From Solibacillus sp040274725 (GTDB taxonomy: Bacteria > Bacillota > Bacilli > Bacillales_A > Planococcaceae): a stretch of 64,000 nucleotides of DNA. The notes beneath the pieces were generated by a model that was given only the letters and a program-made list of their open reading frames with translations, was not told the DNA's origin and did not search any database. Of the stretch, positions 17,182 to 26,764 are shown one piece after another. The number at the start of each line of letters is the position of its first letter. Position 1 is the first letter of the stretch. The translations under genes and the position numbers were made by a program. The stretch is taken from the NCBI GenBank assembly GCA_040274725.1, contig JBEMAQ010000001.1, positions 372,001 through 436,000 on the forward strand, in the 5' to 3' direction.

Positions 17182-17210
17182 ATCATAGCGGATTTTACAT
17201 GTATTGAAAA
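17182..17210 (-). promoter_or_regulatory. Putative sigma-A promoter of ymfK
   Basis: TTTTCA - 17 bp - TATGAT on the minus strand, 50 bp before the start. Confidence 0.5.
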
Positions 17211-17324
17211 GTTAGAATGTATGGTTTTATGCCATAATTTTAAATTTATCTTTATTTCAATAGTGATTCCTTCCAAATTGCAGGATAATTTACCCAAAAT
17301 TAGTCCGCATAACTTTTTCACATG

Positions 17325-17364
17325 AAAAAGATGCCCCTCTTAAAAATAAAGAGGCATCTTTTTT
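17325..17364 (-). terminator. Terminator after ymfJ
   Basis: AAAAAGATGCC.CTCTT / AAGAGG-CATCTTTTT stem just after the ymfJ stop, with a T-run on the minus strand. It separates the ymfFHIJ group from ymfK. Confidence 0.8.
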
Positions 17365-17368
17365 CGTC

Positions 17369-17626
17369 TTAATGTGTCGTTTTATTTTGTACTAACTTGA
17401 CGATGCAACTTGCAATTGCCGTTTTCTCATTCTGCTCGGCAACTGACCATAAATCCGCTAATACGCGTTCCTGCTCATTTTGAGGATCTACATTTTTCGC
17501 TAAATATTCACCGAGCTGCACTGCTGTTTTTTCGATAATCTTGTTTGGCATTCCACTATCTTTTGCCTCGACAACACGATCACCTAAAAACTGTGTCCAT
17601 CGTTCCCAGTTTTGTAATACGCCCAT
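17369..17626 (-). CDS. ymfJ: DUF3243 protein YmfJ
   Basis: Small conserved protein of unknown function, 85 residues from the ATG preceded by GAGAGGAGGG. The longer frame puts this ribosome-binding site inside the gene, so its first seven codons are rejected. The sequence begins MGVLQNWERWTQFLGDRV and is mostly helical and charged, matching the DUF3243 family that always lies next to ymfI in Bacillales. Likely cotranscribed with ymfF-ymfH-ymfI. Confidence 0.85.
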   Translation of the reverse strand: MGVLQNWERWTQFLGDRVVEAKDSGMPNKIIEKTAVQLGEYLAKNVDPQNEQERVLADLWSVAEQNEKTAIASCIVKLVQNKTTH

Positions 17627-17671
17627 TGCACTTCCCTCCTCTCGCACAATTAGTATGTGCGAGCAGGAGCA

Positions 17672-18400
17672 TTATATGTACCAGCCACCATTTAAATGTA
17701 GGATTTGTCCTGTGACATAATCCGCCTGACCACTTAAATAAAAGCTTGTCATATTCGCAACCTCTGCTACTTGTCCGAAGCGCTGAAGCGGGATTTCTGC
17801 TTGAATCATTTCGCGCTCTTCCTCATTTAACTGCCCGTTCATCGATGTATCAATAAAGCCTGGTGCAATCACATTCACACGAATGCCATTATACGCCACT
17901 TCTTGCGCATACGCCTTGACAAAGCTATGCTGTGCTCCCTTGACAGCAGAATACGCTACCTCACCCGCTGCGCCTGCCGAACCCCAAATGGAGCCAATAA
18001 ATAATACATAGCTCGTCTGTTGCTGTCGCAGCTTACGTGCAACAAGCGCTAAAAGCTGCATGGGTGTTTGGACATGTACTTGCCAAAGTCTTTGCATATC
18101 GCTTGCTGCTGTATCTTCAAGTAAGCCGTAATGTGCATGACCTCCTGCAAACACAATCGCCTGTAGCGAAAACAGTTGCGCGGCTAGCTGCTCAGCAGCT
18201 AGCTGCTCACTAAAATCGACCTGCACAGCAAGAAATTCCTGCTCCGGGTACTGTGCCTGAAACATGCTGACAAGTTGTTGCACTTTCTGCTCATTTGCAT
18301 AGTACTGTAAATACAATGACCATCCGTCTGATGCGAGGCGCTCTGCAATGGCCGAACCAATTGCACCCGTTGCCCCGCATACTAAAGCAAACTTTTTCAT
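17672..18400 (-). CDS. ymfI: Short-chain dehydrogenase/reductase YmfI
   Basis: NAD(P)-dependent oxidoreductase of the FabG-like SDR class, substrate unknown. The 242 residues have the dinucleotide motif GATGAIG (9-15), catalytic Ser137 (LFIGSIWGS), Tyr150 and Lys154 (YSAVK), and a C-terminal DYVTGQILHLNGGWYI typical of the fold. It starts 2 bp after the ymfH stop codon and belongs to the ymfF-H-I-J operon. Confidence 0.92.
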   Translation of the reverse strand: MKKFALVCGATGAIGSAIAERLASDGWSLYLQYYANEQKVQQLVSMFQAQYPEQEFLAVQVDFSEQLAAEQLAAQLFSLQAIVFAGGHAHYGLLEDTAASDMQRLWQVHVQTPMQLLALVARKLRQQQTSYVLFIGSIWGSAGAAGEVAYSAVKGAQHSFVKAYAQEVAYNGIRVNVIAPGFIDTSMNGQLNEEEREMIQAEIPLQRFGQVAEVANMTSFYLSGQADYVTGQILHLNGGWYI

Positions 18401-18402
18401 GA

Positions 18403-19698
18403 TTATTTGTCAATCGGTAGTATTGTAAATACCGTTTGCTGCTCTTCACCTTGAATCGTTGTAAACGCAGCCGTAATGTCTTCAACTGTCAGCTTTTCAA
18501 GCGTTGGTACAACATCGAATAAATTCATGTCATTAAATTCGTAGCGCGTAAACTGGTTGGCGATAAATTCAAGCGAGTTTAGTGCACGTAAGAAGAAGCC
18601 GATTTTTTTGCGCTTAATACGCTCTACGTCCTCTGCTGTAAATAAATTCGCCGCTTCCGCTTGTGCTAATTTTTCTTTAATCGCCGCCACAAGCGCTTCT
18701 GGGTCTACTGTATCAGAGCCAACCATCGCGAAGCCGTACCCTTTTTCTAATGAGAAATCAAAGCCGTACGATTCATCAATTAATCCGCGCTCATAAATAT
18801 CTGTGTAAAATGCTGATGCGCGGCCAAATAAGCATTCCATCCCGATTTGGACAGCAAGCTCATGCTTCAGCATAGCAGGACCACTTAACGATGTTTCCTT
18901 TGCCTTTAAGCCAACATATACTTTCGGCTTTTGTACGTCCATATTCAGTGTACGCTCTTTTACCGCAACTGCTACGGGCTCTGTTTCAAATAAACGCGCC
19001 ACATCGGTTGCTTCCGGGAAGGTTTTCCCCTTTTGGTCATTCTCAATAAATGCCATCATCTCAGCTGGATCTACTGCACCAATGACAAATAACAGCATAT
19101 TTGACGGATGATAAAACGTGTTATAGCACGTATAAAGGTGCTCTGCTGTAATCTCATCAATAGATTCAATTGTCCCTGCGATATCAATTTTTACTGGATG
19201 ATTGTGGTACATATTTTCAATCGTACCGAAATACAAGCGCCAATCCGGCATATCGTCATACATCGTAATTTCCTGACCGATAATACCTTTTTCCTTTTCT
19301 ACCGTTTCCGCTGTAAAATACGGTTCCTGCACGAAATCAAGCAATGTTTTTGTGCTCTTATATAAGTGGTCTGTAGCCGAAAATAAATACGCTGTACGGG
19401 TGAATGACGTAAAGGCATTGGCCTGCGCACCGACCTCACTAAATTTTTGGAACACGTCGCCCTCTTCTTTTTCAAACATTTTATGCTCTAAAAAATGCGC
19501 GATGCCGTCTGGTACGGTAACCTGTTCCGTCTCACCAATCGGCACAAACGAACGGTCAACCGAACCGTATTTTGTCGTAAACGTCACAAACGTTTTTGAA
19601 AAGCCCTTTTTCGGTAAAATATAGACATCTAAGCCATTGTCTAATTTTTTATAATAAAGTGTTTCATCTAGTTGTTTAAATTCAATTGTTTTCACCAT
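18403..19698 (-). CDS. ymfH: M16 family zinc peptidase YmfH
   Basis: Insulinase-type metallopeptidase, probably the catalytic half of a YmfF/YmfH pair. From the ATG behind AAGGAGGACTA it is 431 residues, with the inverted zinc motif HFLEH (68-72) intact. The six-codon longer frame is rejected because the Shine-Dalgarno site lies in it. The start overlaps the ymfF stop (TAATG), so the two are translationally coupled. Substrates are unknown; related pairs process small peptides. Confidence 0.92.
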   Translation of the reverse strand: MVKTIEFKQLDETLYYKKLDNGLDVYILPKKGFSKTFVTFTTKYGSVDRSFVPIGETEQVTVPDGIAHFLEHKMFEKEEGDVFQKFSEVGAQANAFTSFTRTAYLFSATDHLYKSTKTLLDFVQEPYFTAETVEKEKGIIGQEITMYDDMPDWRLYFGTIENMYHNHPVKIDIAGTIESIDEITAEHLYTCYNTFYHPSNMLLFVIGAVDPAEMMAFIENDQKGKTFPEATDVARLFETEPVAVAVKERTLNMDVQKPKVYVGLKAKETSLSGPAMLKHELAVQIGMECLFGRASAFYTDIYERGLIDESYGFDFSLEKGYGFAMVGSDTVDPEALVAAIKEKLAQAEAANLFTAEDVERIKRKKIGFFLRALNSLEFIANQFTRYEFNDMNLFDVVPTLEKLTVEDITAAFTTIQGEEQQTVFTILPIDK

Positions 19699-20960
19699 TA
19701 GTCCTCCTTGCCGCATAAGAAATACGTTGCCTCATGCTCCACTTGCTGCGCCATACATTGCACATCTTCCTTCGTCACCTGCTGCCAACGTTCCGTCCAT
19801 GTTTCAAGGTTGAACTGCTCTTCAAGCTCCTTGTACTGGTCATAAATTTCGATTTGGCCGCGTGCTGAATCAAGCGCTTCTTTTAATTGGTTAATGAGCA
19901 TCGCCTTTGTTTGCGCTAGCTCTAAATCCGAAATGTCACCACCGCGCATCGCTTCTAGCTGCTCTTCAATAACCTCGCGCGCTTTTTCCTCATTTGTCGG
20001 TTCAATGCCCGACGTGACAAATACAAGTCCGTAATGGGATGCATACGAGCTTGATGCATAATAAGCTAGGCTTTCACGCTCACGCACATTCATAAATAAT
20101 TTCGAGTGCGCATAGCCACCGAAAATCCCATTAAAAATTTGCATATTCGGGAAATCAGCATCGCCAAAATAGACAGGTGTGCTATAGCCAATATGCAGCT
20201 TGCCTTGCTTCATATCCTGTGTTTCTTTTGTATAACGATCCGCAGGCTTTACCGATTCAATTAATGGTTGTTTCGCTAATTTTTGACGGTCTGCAAATGG
20301 AAGCGCCTCTTTTAATTTCGCTGTCATTTCTTCTACGTCGACATCGCCAACAACATAAATATCAATCGTGTCGTTTTTTAGCATGTCTTCATACGTTTTC
20401 ACAAGTGAGCTTGCTGTAATCGCCTCAACCGCGCTTGTCGTGCCATTTGCAGAAATCGATGCTGGATGATTTGGACGTAAAATTTTTAATAAACGTTGCT
20501 GTGCTAGACGTGATTTATCATCAAACACCGATTGAATACGTTGAATGACCATATCCTTTTCACGAGCGACGATATTTTCTTTAAAAGCACCACCTTCAAC
20601 ATTTGGCTTGAAAATCGCCGTATGCAACAGGGATAACACTTCATTTAATACGTTGCTATTCGCTAAATAGTGATCGTTTACTGTTTCAACATTTAACAGC
20701 AGTGTATGCTCCGCCCCGCGCTTTGTCGTGTCAAAATAAAGTACTGTACCAAACAGGTCATCCAAATAGCTACGGTACGCAGCTGATGTCGGGAAGCGTT
20801 CATTACTGTGTTGCAAAACATTTGATAAAACCGTACGCGCCGCTGCTGTTTCCTCTGTCAACGGAGCACGCCATTTCACTGAAAAGTTAACTGTTTTGAA
20901 CTGTGTTGTTTGTCGTATATGTAGCGAAACCCCGTCCGCTAATTGTGTCGTTAAAAACAA
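19698..20960 (-). CDS. ymfF: M16 family protein YmfF, zinc motif missing
   Basis: M16-fold protein of 420 residues. At the place where HXXEH should stand (about residues 45-58, VLSNVLQHSNERFPT) the zinc motif is absent, so this is likely the non-catalytic partner of YmfH, as in other heterodimeric M16 enzymes. The start is a TTG preceded by CAGGAGG, 7 bases upstream. First gene of the ymfF-H-I-J group. Confidence 0.9.
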   Translation of the reverse strand: MFLTTQLADGVSLHIRQTTQFKTVNFSVKWRAPLTEETAAARTVLSNVLQHSNERFPTSAAYRSYLDDLFGTVLYFDTTKRGAEHTLLLNVETVNDHYLANSNVLNEVLSLLHTAIFKPNVEGGAFKENIVAREKDMVIQRIQSVFDDKSRLAQQRLLKILRPNHPASISANGTTSAVEAITASSLVKTYEDMLKNDTIDIYVVGDVDVEEMTAKLKEALPFADRQKLAKQPLIESVKPADRYTKETQDMKQGKLHIGYSTPVYFGDADFPNMQIFNGIFGGYAHSKLFMNVRERESLAYYASSSYASHYGLVFVTSGIEPTNEEKAREVIEEQLEAMRGGDISDLELAQTKAMLINQLKEALDSARGQIEIYDQYKELEEQFNLETWTERWQQVTKEDVQCMAQQVEHEATYFLCGKED

Positions 20961-21000
20961 AAAAATTCCTCCTGACTACCTAAATCCTATACTCTACCTT

Positions 21001-21030
21001 ACTATACATGTGAATGTGGGCATTGTGCAA
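21001..21030 (-). promoter_or_regulatory. Putative sigma-A promoter of ymfFHIJ
   Basis: TTGCAC - 18 bp - TATAGT with TG two bases upstream of the -10, about 40 bp before the ymfF start. Confidence 0.55.
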
Positions 21031-21136
21031 AATAATTATACGCCTTTAAGCACTAGCATTCCCTTATACTCGAGAATTTATGATAATTATTCAATACTTG
21101 CCCATAAAATGATGTACCTTTTATATAAAAGTAAAA

Positions 21137-21162
21137 GCCTACTCACAATTTTGTGAGTAGGC
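21137..21162 (-). terminator. Terminator of the nup operon
   Basis: Perfect 12-bp repeat GCCTACTCACAA / TTGTGAGTAGGC just after the last permease gene, followed by TTTTACTTTTAT on the minus strand. Confidence 0.85.
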
Positions 21163-21172
21163 ATAAACAATT

Positions 21173-22132
21173 TTATCGTTTCCCTTTAATATACGGCTGA
21201 CCTGATGCTTTTGGCGCTACCGCTTTACCAATAAATCCTGCAAGTGCAAGAATTGTTAGTACGTATGGTAAAACCATAATAAATGCATCTGGAATATCAC
21301 GTAATACCGGAATTTTATCTGATACTACTTGTAAGCCCTGCGCTAAACCGAAGAATAGTGCTGCTCCCATTGCACCTATTGGATGCCATTTCCCAAAAAT
21401 CATCGCTGCAATCGCCATGAAACCTTGTCCTGCAATTGTTGATGCAGAGAAGTTCCCTGCAATAGCCTGTGCATATACTGCACCCGCAATACCACCTAAA
21501 GCACCTGAGATTAACACGGCTTTATAGCGTAATTTATTTACATTAATACCCATTGTATCCGCAGCCATCGGGTGTTCCCCTACAGCACGTAAACGTAAAC
21601 CAAATGGCATTTTGAAAATAACGAACCATGCAACCAAAACAATGACAAATGCCAAAATTGATGTAATATAAACATCTGTAAATAATAATTTCCCTAAAAT
21701 AGGAATATCACTTAATACCGGTAAATCATACCGGCCAAAACGTTCTGTTATTGAATCCGTTTGTCCTTTTCCATAAATCATTTTTACAGTGAATACTGCG
21801 ACGGCTAATGCAAACATATTAATCGCTACCCCGGTAACGGTTTGATCAGCACGTAAGCTAACCGCTGCAATTGCAAGAATTAATGATAGTAAAGCACCAA
21901 AAATCATAGATACAATTAAAGCAACCCATGGTGTAAAATCACCGAAAACATCAGCAAATGCTAGGTTGAAAATTACTGCACTTGCAGCACCAAAAATTAG
22001 CATCCCTTCAAGACCAATATTTACAACACCTGAACGTTCAGCAAATACCCCACCAATCGCTGCAATAATTAAAGGTGACGCATAAAAAATAGCAGAAGGA
22101 ACTAGTGAATATAATACTTCTAAAAAGCTCAT
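21173..22132 (-). CDS. nupQ: Nucleoside ABC transporter permease (NupQ/YufQ type)
   Basis: Membrane subunit of a BMP-dependent nucleoside importer, 319 residues with eight or more hydrophobic segments and the family phrase IAAIGGVFAERSGVVNIGLEGMLI near the N terminus. It lies one base after the nupP stop. Together with nupO, nupP and the lipoprotein it forms a complete importer of the kind shown to carry guanosine and other nucleosides in B. subtilis. Confidence 0.93.
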   Translation of the reverse strand: MSFLEVLYSLVPSAIFYASPLIIAAIGGVFAERSGVVNIGLEGMLIFGAASAVIFNLAFADVFGDFTPWVALIVSMIFGALLSLILAIAAVSLRADQTVTGVAINMFALAVAVFTVKMIYGKGQTDSITERFGRYDLPVLSDIPILGKLLFTDVYITSILAFVIVLVAWFVIFKMPFGLRLRAVGEHPMAADTMGINVNKLRYKAVLISGALGGIAGAVYAQAIAGNFSASTIAGQGFMAIAAMIFGKWHPIGAMGAALFFGLAQGLQVVSDKIPVLRDIPDAFIMVLPYVLTILALAGFIGKAVAPKASGQPYIKGKR

Positions 22133-22133
22133 A

Positions 22134-23183
22134 TTATTTCCCTCCCTTTTCTTTCTTGCCTATGCGTTCAAGCACGACACGAATAATATAACCTGAAGCA
22201 ACGAAGAAAATAATTAATGAAATAACAATCGATACAATTTCAACTGGGATACGTGCTTCAGACCACATGTTATTTCCGCCGAATTTTAATGCACCGAATA
22301 AAATCGCTGCAAAGAATACACCGATTGGATTGTTATATCCTAAAAGGGCTACGGCAATCCCGTCGAAACCAATACCTGTAGAAGCTGTTAATTTAGGCAT
22401 GTTACCATACGTACCTAATGCTTCCATCGCACCACCAATACCTGCAAAGGCACCCGAAATAACCATTGCTAAAATGATATTTTTCGAAACACTCATCCCT
22501 GCATAATGTGATGCATTTTTATTGAATCCTACTGACTTTAACTCGTATCCACGAGTTGTTCTTTCAAGTAATACCCACATCAGCATTACCGCAATAATTG
22601 CTATAACAATTCCCCAGTGCATACGTGAAGAGTTCGTAATGGATGCAAAGAAATCCGAACGTAGTGAAGCTGATTCTAAAATTTTCGGCGTACGGTCTGC
22701 ACCATCAGCTACAACATCAATAAAAACATTTACAAGTCGAAGTGCAATATAGTTCATCATAATGGTTACGATAACTTCATGTACCTGTAATTTTGCTTTT
22801 AATAAACCTGGAATGAAAGCCCAAATTGCACCTGCGGCTGCGGCTGCTAAAATAGCTAACGGGATATGAATGATTGTTGGAAGATCGAATGTAAAACCTA
22901 CGTAAGCTGCTGCAAACCATCCCATAATCAATTGTCCTTCAACCCCGATATTGAAAAGCCCTGTACGGAATGCAAAGGCTACTGCTAAACCAGAGAATAC
23001 ATAGGGAACAATTTGACGAACCGTTTCGCCCATTTTATAAGGTGTACCAAAAATACCATTAAATAATGCGGTATAACCATTTACTGGATTGAATCCGCTT
23101 ACTATCATCACAATCGCACCAACTAATAAACCAAGTACGATTGAAATGAGTGGGATTAAAAGGTTGATCGTACGGTTTGACAC
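22134..23183 (-). CDS. nupP: Nucleoside ABC transporter permease (NupP/YufP type)
   Basis: Second membrane subunit, 349 residues, with ALFNGIFGTPYKMGETVRQ and the signature RTGLFNIGVEGQLIMG. Multiple hydrophobic segments are visible from residue 10 to the C terminus. Its start touches the stop of nupO at one base, indicating coupled translation. Confidence 0.93.
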   Translation of the reverse strand: MSNRTINLLIPLISIVLGLLVGAIVMIVSGFNPVNGYTALFNGIFGTPYKMGETVRQIVPYVFSGLAVAFAFRTGLFNIGVEGQLIMGWFAAAYVGFTFDLPTIIHIPLAILAAAAAGAIWAFIPGLLKAKLQVHEVIVTIMMNYIALRLVNVFIDVVADGADRTPKILESASLRSDFFASITNSSRMHWGIVIAIIAVMLMWVLLERTTRGYELKSVGFNKNASHYAGMSVSKNIILAMVISGAFAGIGGAMEALGTYGNMPKLTASTGIGFDGIAVALLGYNNPIGVFFAAILFGALKFGGNNMWSEARIPVEIVSIVISLIIFFVASGYIIRVVLERIGKKEKGGK

Positions 23184-24730
23184 TATACGTCACCGCCTTT
23201 CGGTTGTGTTGCTGATAACTGTTGGCCAGCCATCAATAAGCCCAGCTCTTTTTCTGTTGTTGCTTTTGAGTCTACCGTATCAATAATAGAACCATCATAA
23301 ATAACCGCAATCTTATCTGATACATTCATTACTTCATCCAATTCGAATGAAATTAATAATACCGCTTTTCCATTATCACGTTGCTCAATTAAGCGACGGT
23401 GAATATATTCAATCGCCCCAACATCTAAACCACGAGTCGGTAATGCTGCGATTAATAAATCTGGATTACGATCAAATTCACGACCGATAATTGCTTTTTG
23501 TTGGTTACCACCAGAAAGTGCACGAGCCGGTGTCATTTCATTTGGTGTACGAACATCAAACTCTTCAATAATTTTTATTGCATGTTTATTTACTTTTGAA
23601 TAATCAATAAAGCCCATTTTTGAAAGTGGCTCTTTGTAATATGTTTGCAGTGCAATATTGTGCCCGATTGGGAAATCTAATACTAATCCGTGTTTATGAC
23701 GATCCTCTGGGATATGTCCAACACCTTGCTCCGTAATTTTACGTGGTTTCAATCCTGTAATCACCTTACCGTTTAAAGTAATTGAACCACTTTTCACTTT
23801 ACGTAACCCCGTAATCGCTTCAATTAATTCTGATTGACCATTGCCATCGATACCCGCAATACCTAAAATTTCACCTGCACGAACTTCTAAGTTTAATTCT
23901 TTTACTTTTGCAACGTTACGATTATCTAATACAGTTAAGTTTTCTACTTTTAATACTGTAGTTGTCGGATTCGCAGGGCCTTTTTCTGTTTTGAACACAA
24001 CTTGACGGCCGACCATTAATTCGGCAAGTTCTGTTGGATTAGTTTCCGCAGTAACAACTGTACCAATCCCTTGACCTTTACGAATAATTGTAACGCGGTC
24101 AGATACTTCCATAATTTCTTTTAATTTGTGTGTAATTAAAATAATTGATTTACCTTCCGCAATTAAACGCTTCATAATTTGCATAAGCTCATTAATTTCT
24201 TGTGGTGTTAACGATGCTGTTGGCTCATCAAAAATAATATTTTCTGCGCCACGATACAATGTTTTCAAAATTTCTACACGTTGCTGCATACCAACAGAAA
24301 TATCTTGAATTTTTGCATGTGGGTCAACATTTAACCCATATTGCTCAGATAATTGTTGAATGCGCTTAGCCGCATCTTTAATATTAATAACGCCACCTTT
24401 TGTTGGTTCATTACCTAAAACAATATTTTCTGTTACAGTGAAGTTTTCAACGAGCATAAAGTGCTGATGCACCATCCCGATTCCTAAATCATTTGCAACA
24501 TTTGGATTTGTAATTTTTACATCTTTGCCATTTACACGAATCGAGCCCGCTTCTGGCTGATATAATCCGAACAAAACATTCATTAGCGTTGATTTACCAG
24601 CGCCATTTTCCCCTAAAAGTGCGTGAATTTCACCTTTTTTTAATTGTAGGGTAATGTTGTCATTAGCAACGAAATCGCCAAATTGTTTACGAATTCCTAA
24701 CATTTCAATTACATATTCCAAATTATTCAC
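23183..24730 (-). CDS. nupO: Nucleoside ABC transporter ATPase with two ABC domains (NupO/YufO type)
   Basis: Tandem-ABC ATPase of the sugar/nucleoside importer class, 515 residues. First domain: Walker A GENGAGKST (40-48), signature SVGMQQRVEI, Walker B IIFDEPTASLTP. Second domain: a degenerate Walker A (GIDGNGQSE) and intact LSGGNQQKA signature, as is normal in this class. A hairpin-rich 189-bp gap separates it from the lipoprotein gene, probably lowering its expression relative to that gene. Confidence 0.94.
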   Translation of the reverse strand: MNNLEYVIEMLGIRKQFGDFVANDNITLQLKKGEIHALLGENGAGKSTLMNVLFGLYQPEAGSIRVNGKDVKITNPNVANDLGIGMVHQHFMLVENFTVTENIVLGNEPTKGGVINIKDAAKRIQQLSEQYGLNVDPHAKIQDISVGMQQRVEILKTLYRGAENIIFDEPTASLTPQEINELMQIMKRLIAEGKSIILITHKLKEIMEVSDRVTIIRKGQGIGTVVTAETNPTELAELMVGRQVVFKTEKGPANPTTTVLKVENLTVLDNRNVAKVKELNLEVRAGEILGIAGIDGNGQSELIEAITGLRKVKSGSITLNGKVITGLKPRKITEQGVGHIPEDRHKHGLVLDFPIGHNIALQTYYKEPLSKMGFIDYSKVNKHAIKIIEEFDVRTPNEMTPARALSGGNQQKAIIGREFDRNPDLLIAALPTRGLDVGAIEYIHRRLIEQRDNGKAVLLISFELDEVMNVSDKIAVIYDGSIIDTVDSKATTEKELGLLMAGQQLSATQPKGGDV

Positions 24731-24777
24731 TCCCTTTGCCTTGTCTTATCTATTTCACCTTGCATTCATTGATACAA

Positions 24778-24819
24778 GAAAGGATTCAAAACCTACTAAA
24801 TAGAATTTTAAATCCTTTC
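24778..24819 (-). promoter_or_regulatory. Inverted repeat upstream of nupO
   Basis: GAAAGGATT / AATCCTTTC with a 24-base loop. It is downstream of the lipoprotein terminator and may protect or adjust the downstream mRNA. Confidence 0.35.
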
Positions 24820-24849
24820 GTCTAGCAATGTTTTATTCGAAAAAAGGAG

Positions 24850-24883
24850 TAGACAAAACCCCATCTACAGGGCTTTGTCTACT
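24850..24883 (-). terminator. Partial terminator between bmpA and nupO
   Basis: Stem GTAGACAAA.CCC / GGG.TTTGTCTAC (13 bp with one wobble pair) followed by CTCCTTTTTTCG on the minus strand. Likely lets only part of the transcripts continue into the ABC genes. Confidence 0.75.
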
Positions 24884-24919
24884 ACAACATAATCAGCTCA
24901 TTTATAATCTGAATTCAGA

Positions 24920-25972
24920 TTATTCTGGTTGAGCTGGAACAACTATTGTGCCATCAATGATTTGTTGTTTAAATTCTTCTACTTTTGCTAAAGTTTCTTC
25001 AGAAATAGCACCACGAGAATCAGCTAAATCAACACCGCCATCAGATAAACCGTAAGTGATAACTTTACCACCAGGGAAGTTACCATCCATTGAGTCTTGA
25101 GCTACTTGCTTCGTTGCTACGTCAACACGTTTTAATACTGAAGTTAACATGACATTAGTTGTATCATTTACTTTACCTTCATCATATTGGTCACGGTCTA
25201 CACCGATTGTCCAAACGTTAGAATTTGGATCTTTTTGTTTACGAGTAACAGCTTCTTGGAATAAACCTGCACCAGTACCACCTGCAGCATGGAAGATAAT
25301 GTCTACACCAGAATCATACATTGTTTTAGCAATTTGTTGACCTTTTGGTGCGTCAGCAAAGCTATCAGCATATTTAACATCTACTACTACGTCAGGATTA
25401 ACAGCTTTTGCACCTGCAGTGAATCCTGCTTCAAAACCGCCAATAATTTCACCTTCAACACCACCAATGAAACCTACTTTACCGCTTTTAGATTCTAAAG
25501 CTGCTGCTGCACCTGCTAAGTATGATGCCTCGTTTGCACGGAACATGATTGATGCTACGTTATCAATACCCTCGATTGTTTCATCGATGATTGCGATGTG
25601 TGCATTTTCACGTTGTTCTGCAACTTCTACTACTGCATCATGTAATGCATAACCTACTGCGAATACTAAATCAAAATTACGTTCAACTAAATCGTTAATG
25701 TTTGTTACATAGTCCGCTTCTTGTTGAGATTGGTTATAATCAAAACCGCCGTTACCTTGCTCAAGCCCATGTTCAGCACCAAATTCTTTTAAACCTTCCC
25801 AAGTTGATTGGTTGAATGAACGGTCATCTACACCACCAACGTCTGTAACCATTGCTACTGAGAAGTTATCTCCTTCAGTTGAGCTACCGCCTTCATTACC
25901 TCCACAAGCTGCTAAAATAGAGCCCGAAAGTAATAACGATGAAATTAATAAACCAAATTTACGCTTTTTCAT
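24920..25972 (-). CDS. bmpA: BMP/Med-family nucleoside-binding lipoprotein
   Basis: Substrate-binding lipoprotein of the nucleoside importer, anchored outside the membrane. The 350 residues start with a lipoprotein signal peptide and lipobox LAAC (Cys23), followed by a Gly/Ser/Glu linker and the BMP fold with MVTDVGGVDDRSFNQSTWEG, GFIGGVEGEI and HAAGGTGAGLFQEA. Encoded 49 bp downstream of the GntR regulator ymfC, so probably cotranscribed with it. Confidence 0.94.
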   Translation of the reverse strand: MKKRKFGLLISSLLLSGSILAACGGNEGGSSTEGDNFSVAMVTDVGGVDDRSFNQSTWEGLKEFGAEHGLEQGNGGFDYNQSQQEADYVTNINDLVERNFDLVFAVGYALHDAVVEVAEQRENAHIAIIDETIEGIDNVASIMFRANEASYLAGAAAALESKSGKVGFIGGVEGEIIGGFEAGFTAGAKAVNPDVVVDVKYADSFADAPKGQQIAKTMYDSGVDIIFHAAGGTGAGLFQEAVTRKQKDPNSNVWTIGVDRDQYDEGKVNDTTNVMLTSVLKRVDVATKQVAQDSMDGNFPGGKVITYGLSDGGVDLADSRGAISEETLAKVEEFKQQIIDGTIVVPAQPE

Positions 25973-26021
25973 GAATGAATCCCCCTCAAAGGTAATGTGT
26001 AATTAGCAGGAAGTAGATGTT

Positions 26022-26750
26022 CTACACCCGTTTTCGTACTACATGGAAGCTGAATTTATCAGCTCTAAAATAGTTCTTTGAATAAAGAACAGCGCGGTCA
26101 TACTCATCATAATGAATTTGATTCAAAATAAGTAATGCCGTTTCAGGTCCGCATTTTAAAATAGGTGACACTTCCTCATGATAACCTACCGGATCAATAT
26201 ACGTAATCGCATACGCAATACGAATCGCTCCTGTTTGCTCTAACGCTGAAAAAATAGATACATTTTGATTATTTAAAAATTCTTCCGACACATAGTTCGC
26301 TGGCATTTTATCAATACAATAAACGACCGGCTCCCCATCTGCCGTTCTTACACGTTCAACTGTGACTACATTGTCATCAATGCCGATTTGGAAGCGTTCC
26401 ACATCATCTTCAGTTGGTACTTCCTCGGTTGAACGCATAAAAATCGTTCCCGGCTCCATACCAGCCTGCTCAATCATCGCAGTGATACTTGATAGCTGCT
26501 CAATACCCGAAGTGAAAAGTGGCTTCGGATTTACGAACGTACCAACACCATGACGACGAACGATGACATTTTCTTCTTCCAGTAACCGCAACGCCTCACG
26601 AAGAGTTGCGCGGCTTACTCCAAGTGTTTTCGATAACTCAAACTCTGACGGTAATTTTTCATTTTCCTGATAAATCCCTTTATCAATATCTGATTTCAAT
26701 CGATCAATTACTTGCAAATACAAATGACGATGATCTGTTTTAATGGACAT
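26022..26750 (-). CDS. ymfC: GntR/HutC-family transcriptional regulator YmfC
   Basis: Regulator with N-terminal winged helix (about 5-75; LPSEFELSKTLGVSRATLREAL) and C-terminal UTRA ligand-binding domain (about 95-240). 242 residues. It precedes the nucleoside importer, so a nucleoside-related effector is plausible but unproven. A palindrome ATCAGA-N2-TCTGAT lies in the spacer of its own promoter, suggesting autorepression and control of the downstream importer. The ribosome-binding site GGTGGTGAG lies 4 bases before the ATG. Confidence 0.9.
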   Translation of the reverse strand: MSIKTDHRHLYLQVIDRLKSDIDKGIYQENEKLPSEFELSKTLGVSRATLREALRLLEEENVIVRRHGVGTFVNPKPLFTSGIEQLSSITAMIEQAGMEPGTIFMRSTEEVPTEDDVERFQIGIDDNVVTVERVRTADGEPVVYCIDKMPANYVSEEFLNNQNVSIFSALEQTGAIRIAYAITYIDPVGYHEEVSPILKCGPETALLILNQIHYDEYDRAVLYSKNYFRADKFSFHVVRKRV

Positions 26751-26764
26751 TTTCTCACCACCAA

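Noticed and set aside
17133..17321. 63-codon extension of ymfK
   Set aside because: No coding character; it contains a promoter and the ribosome-binding site of the real start.
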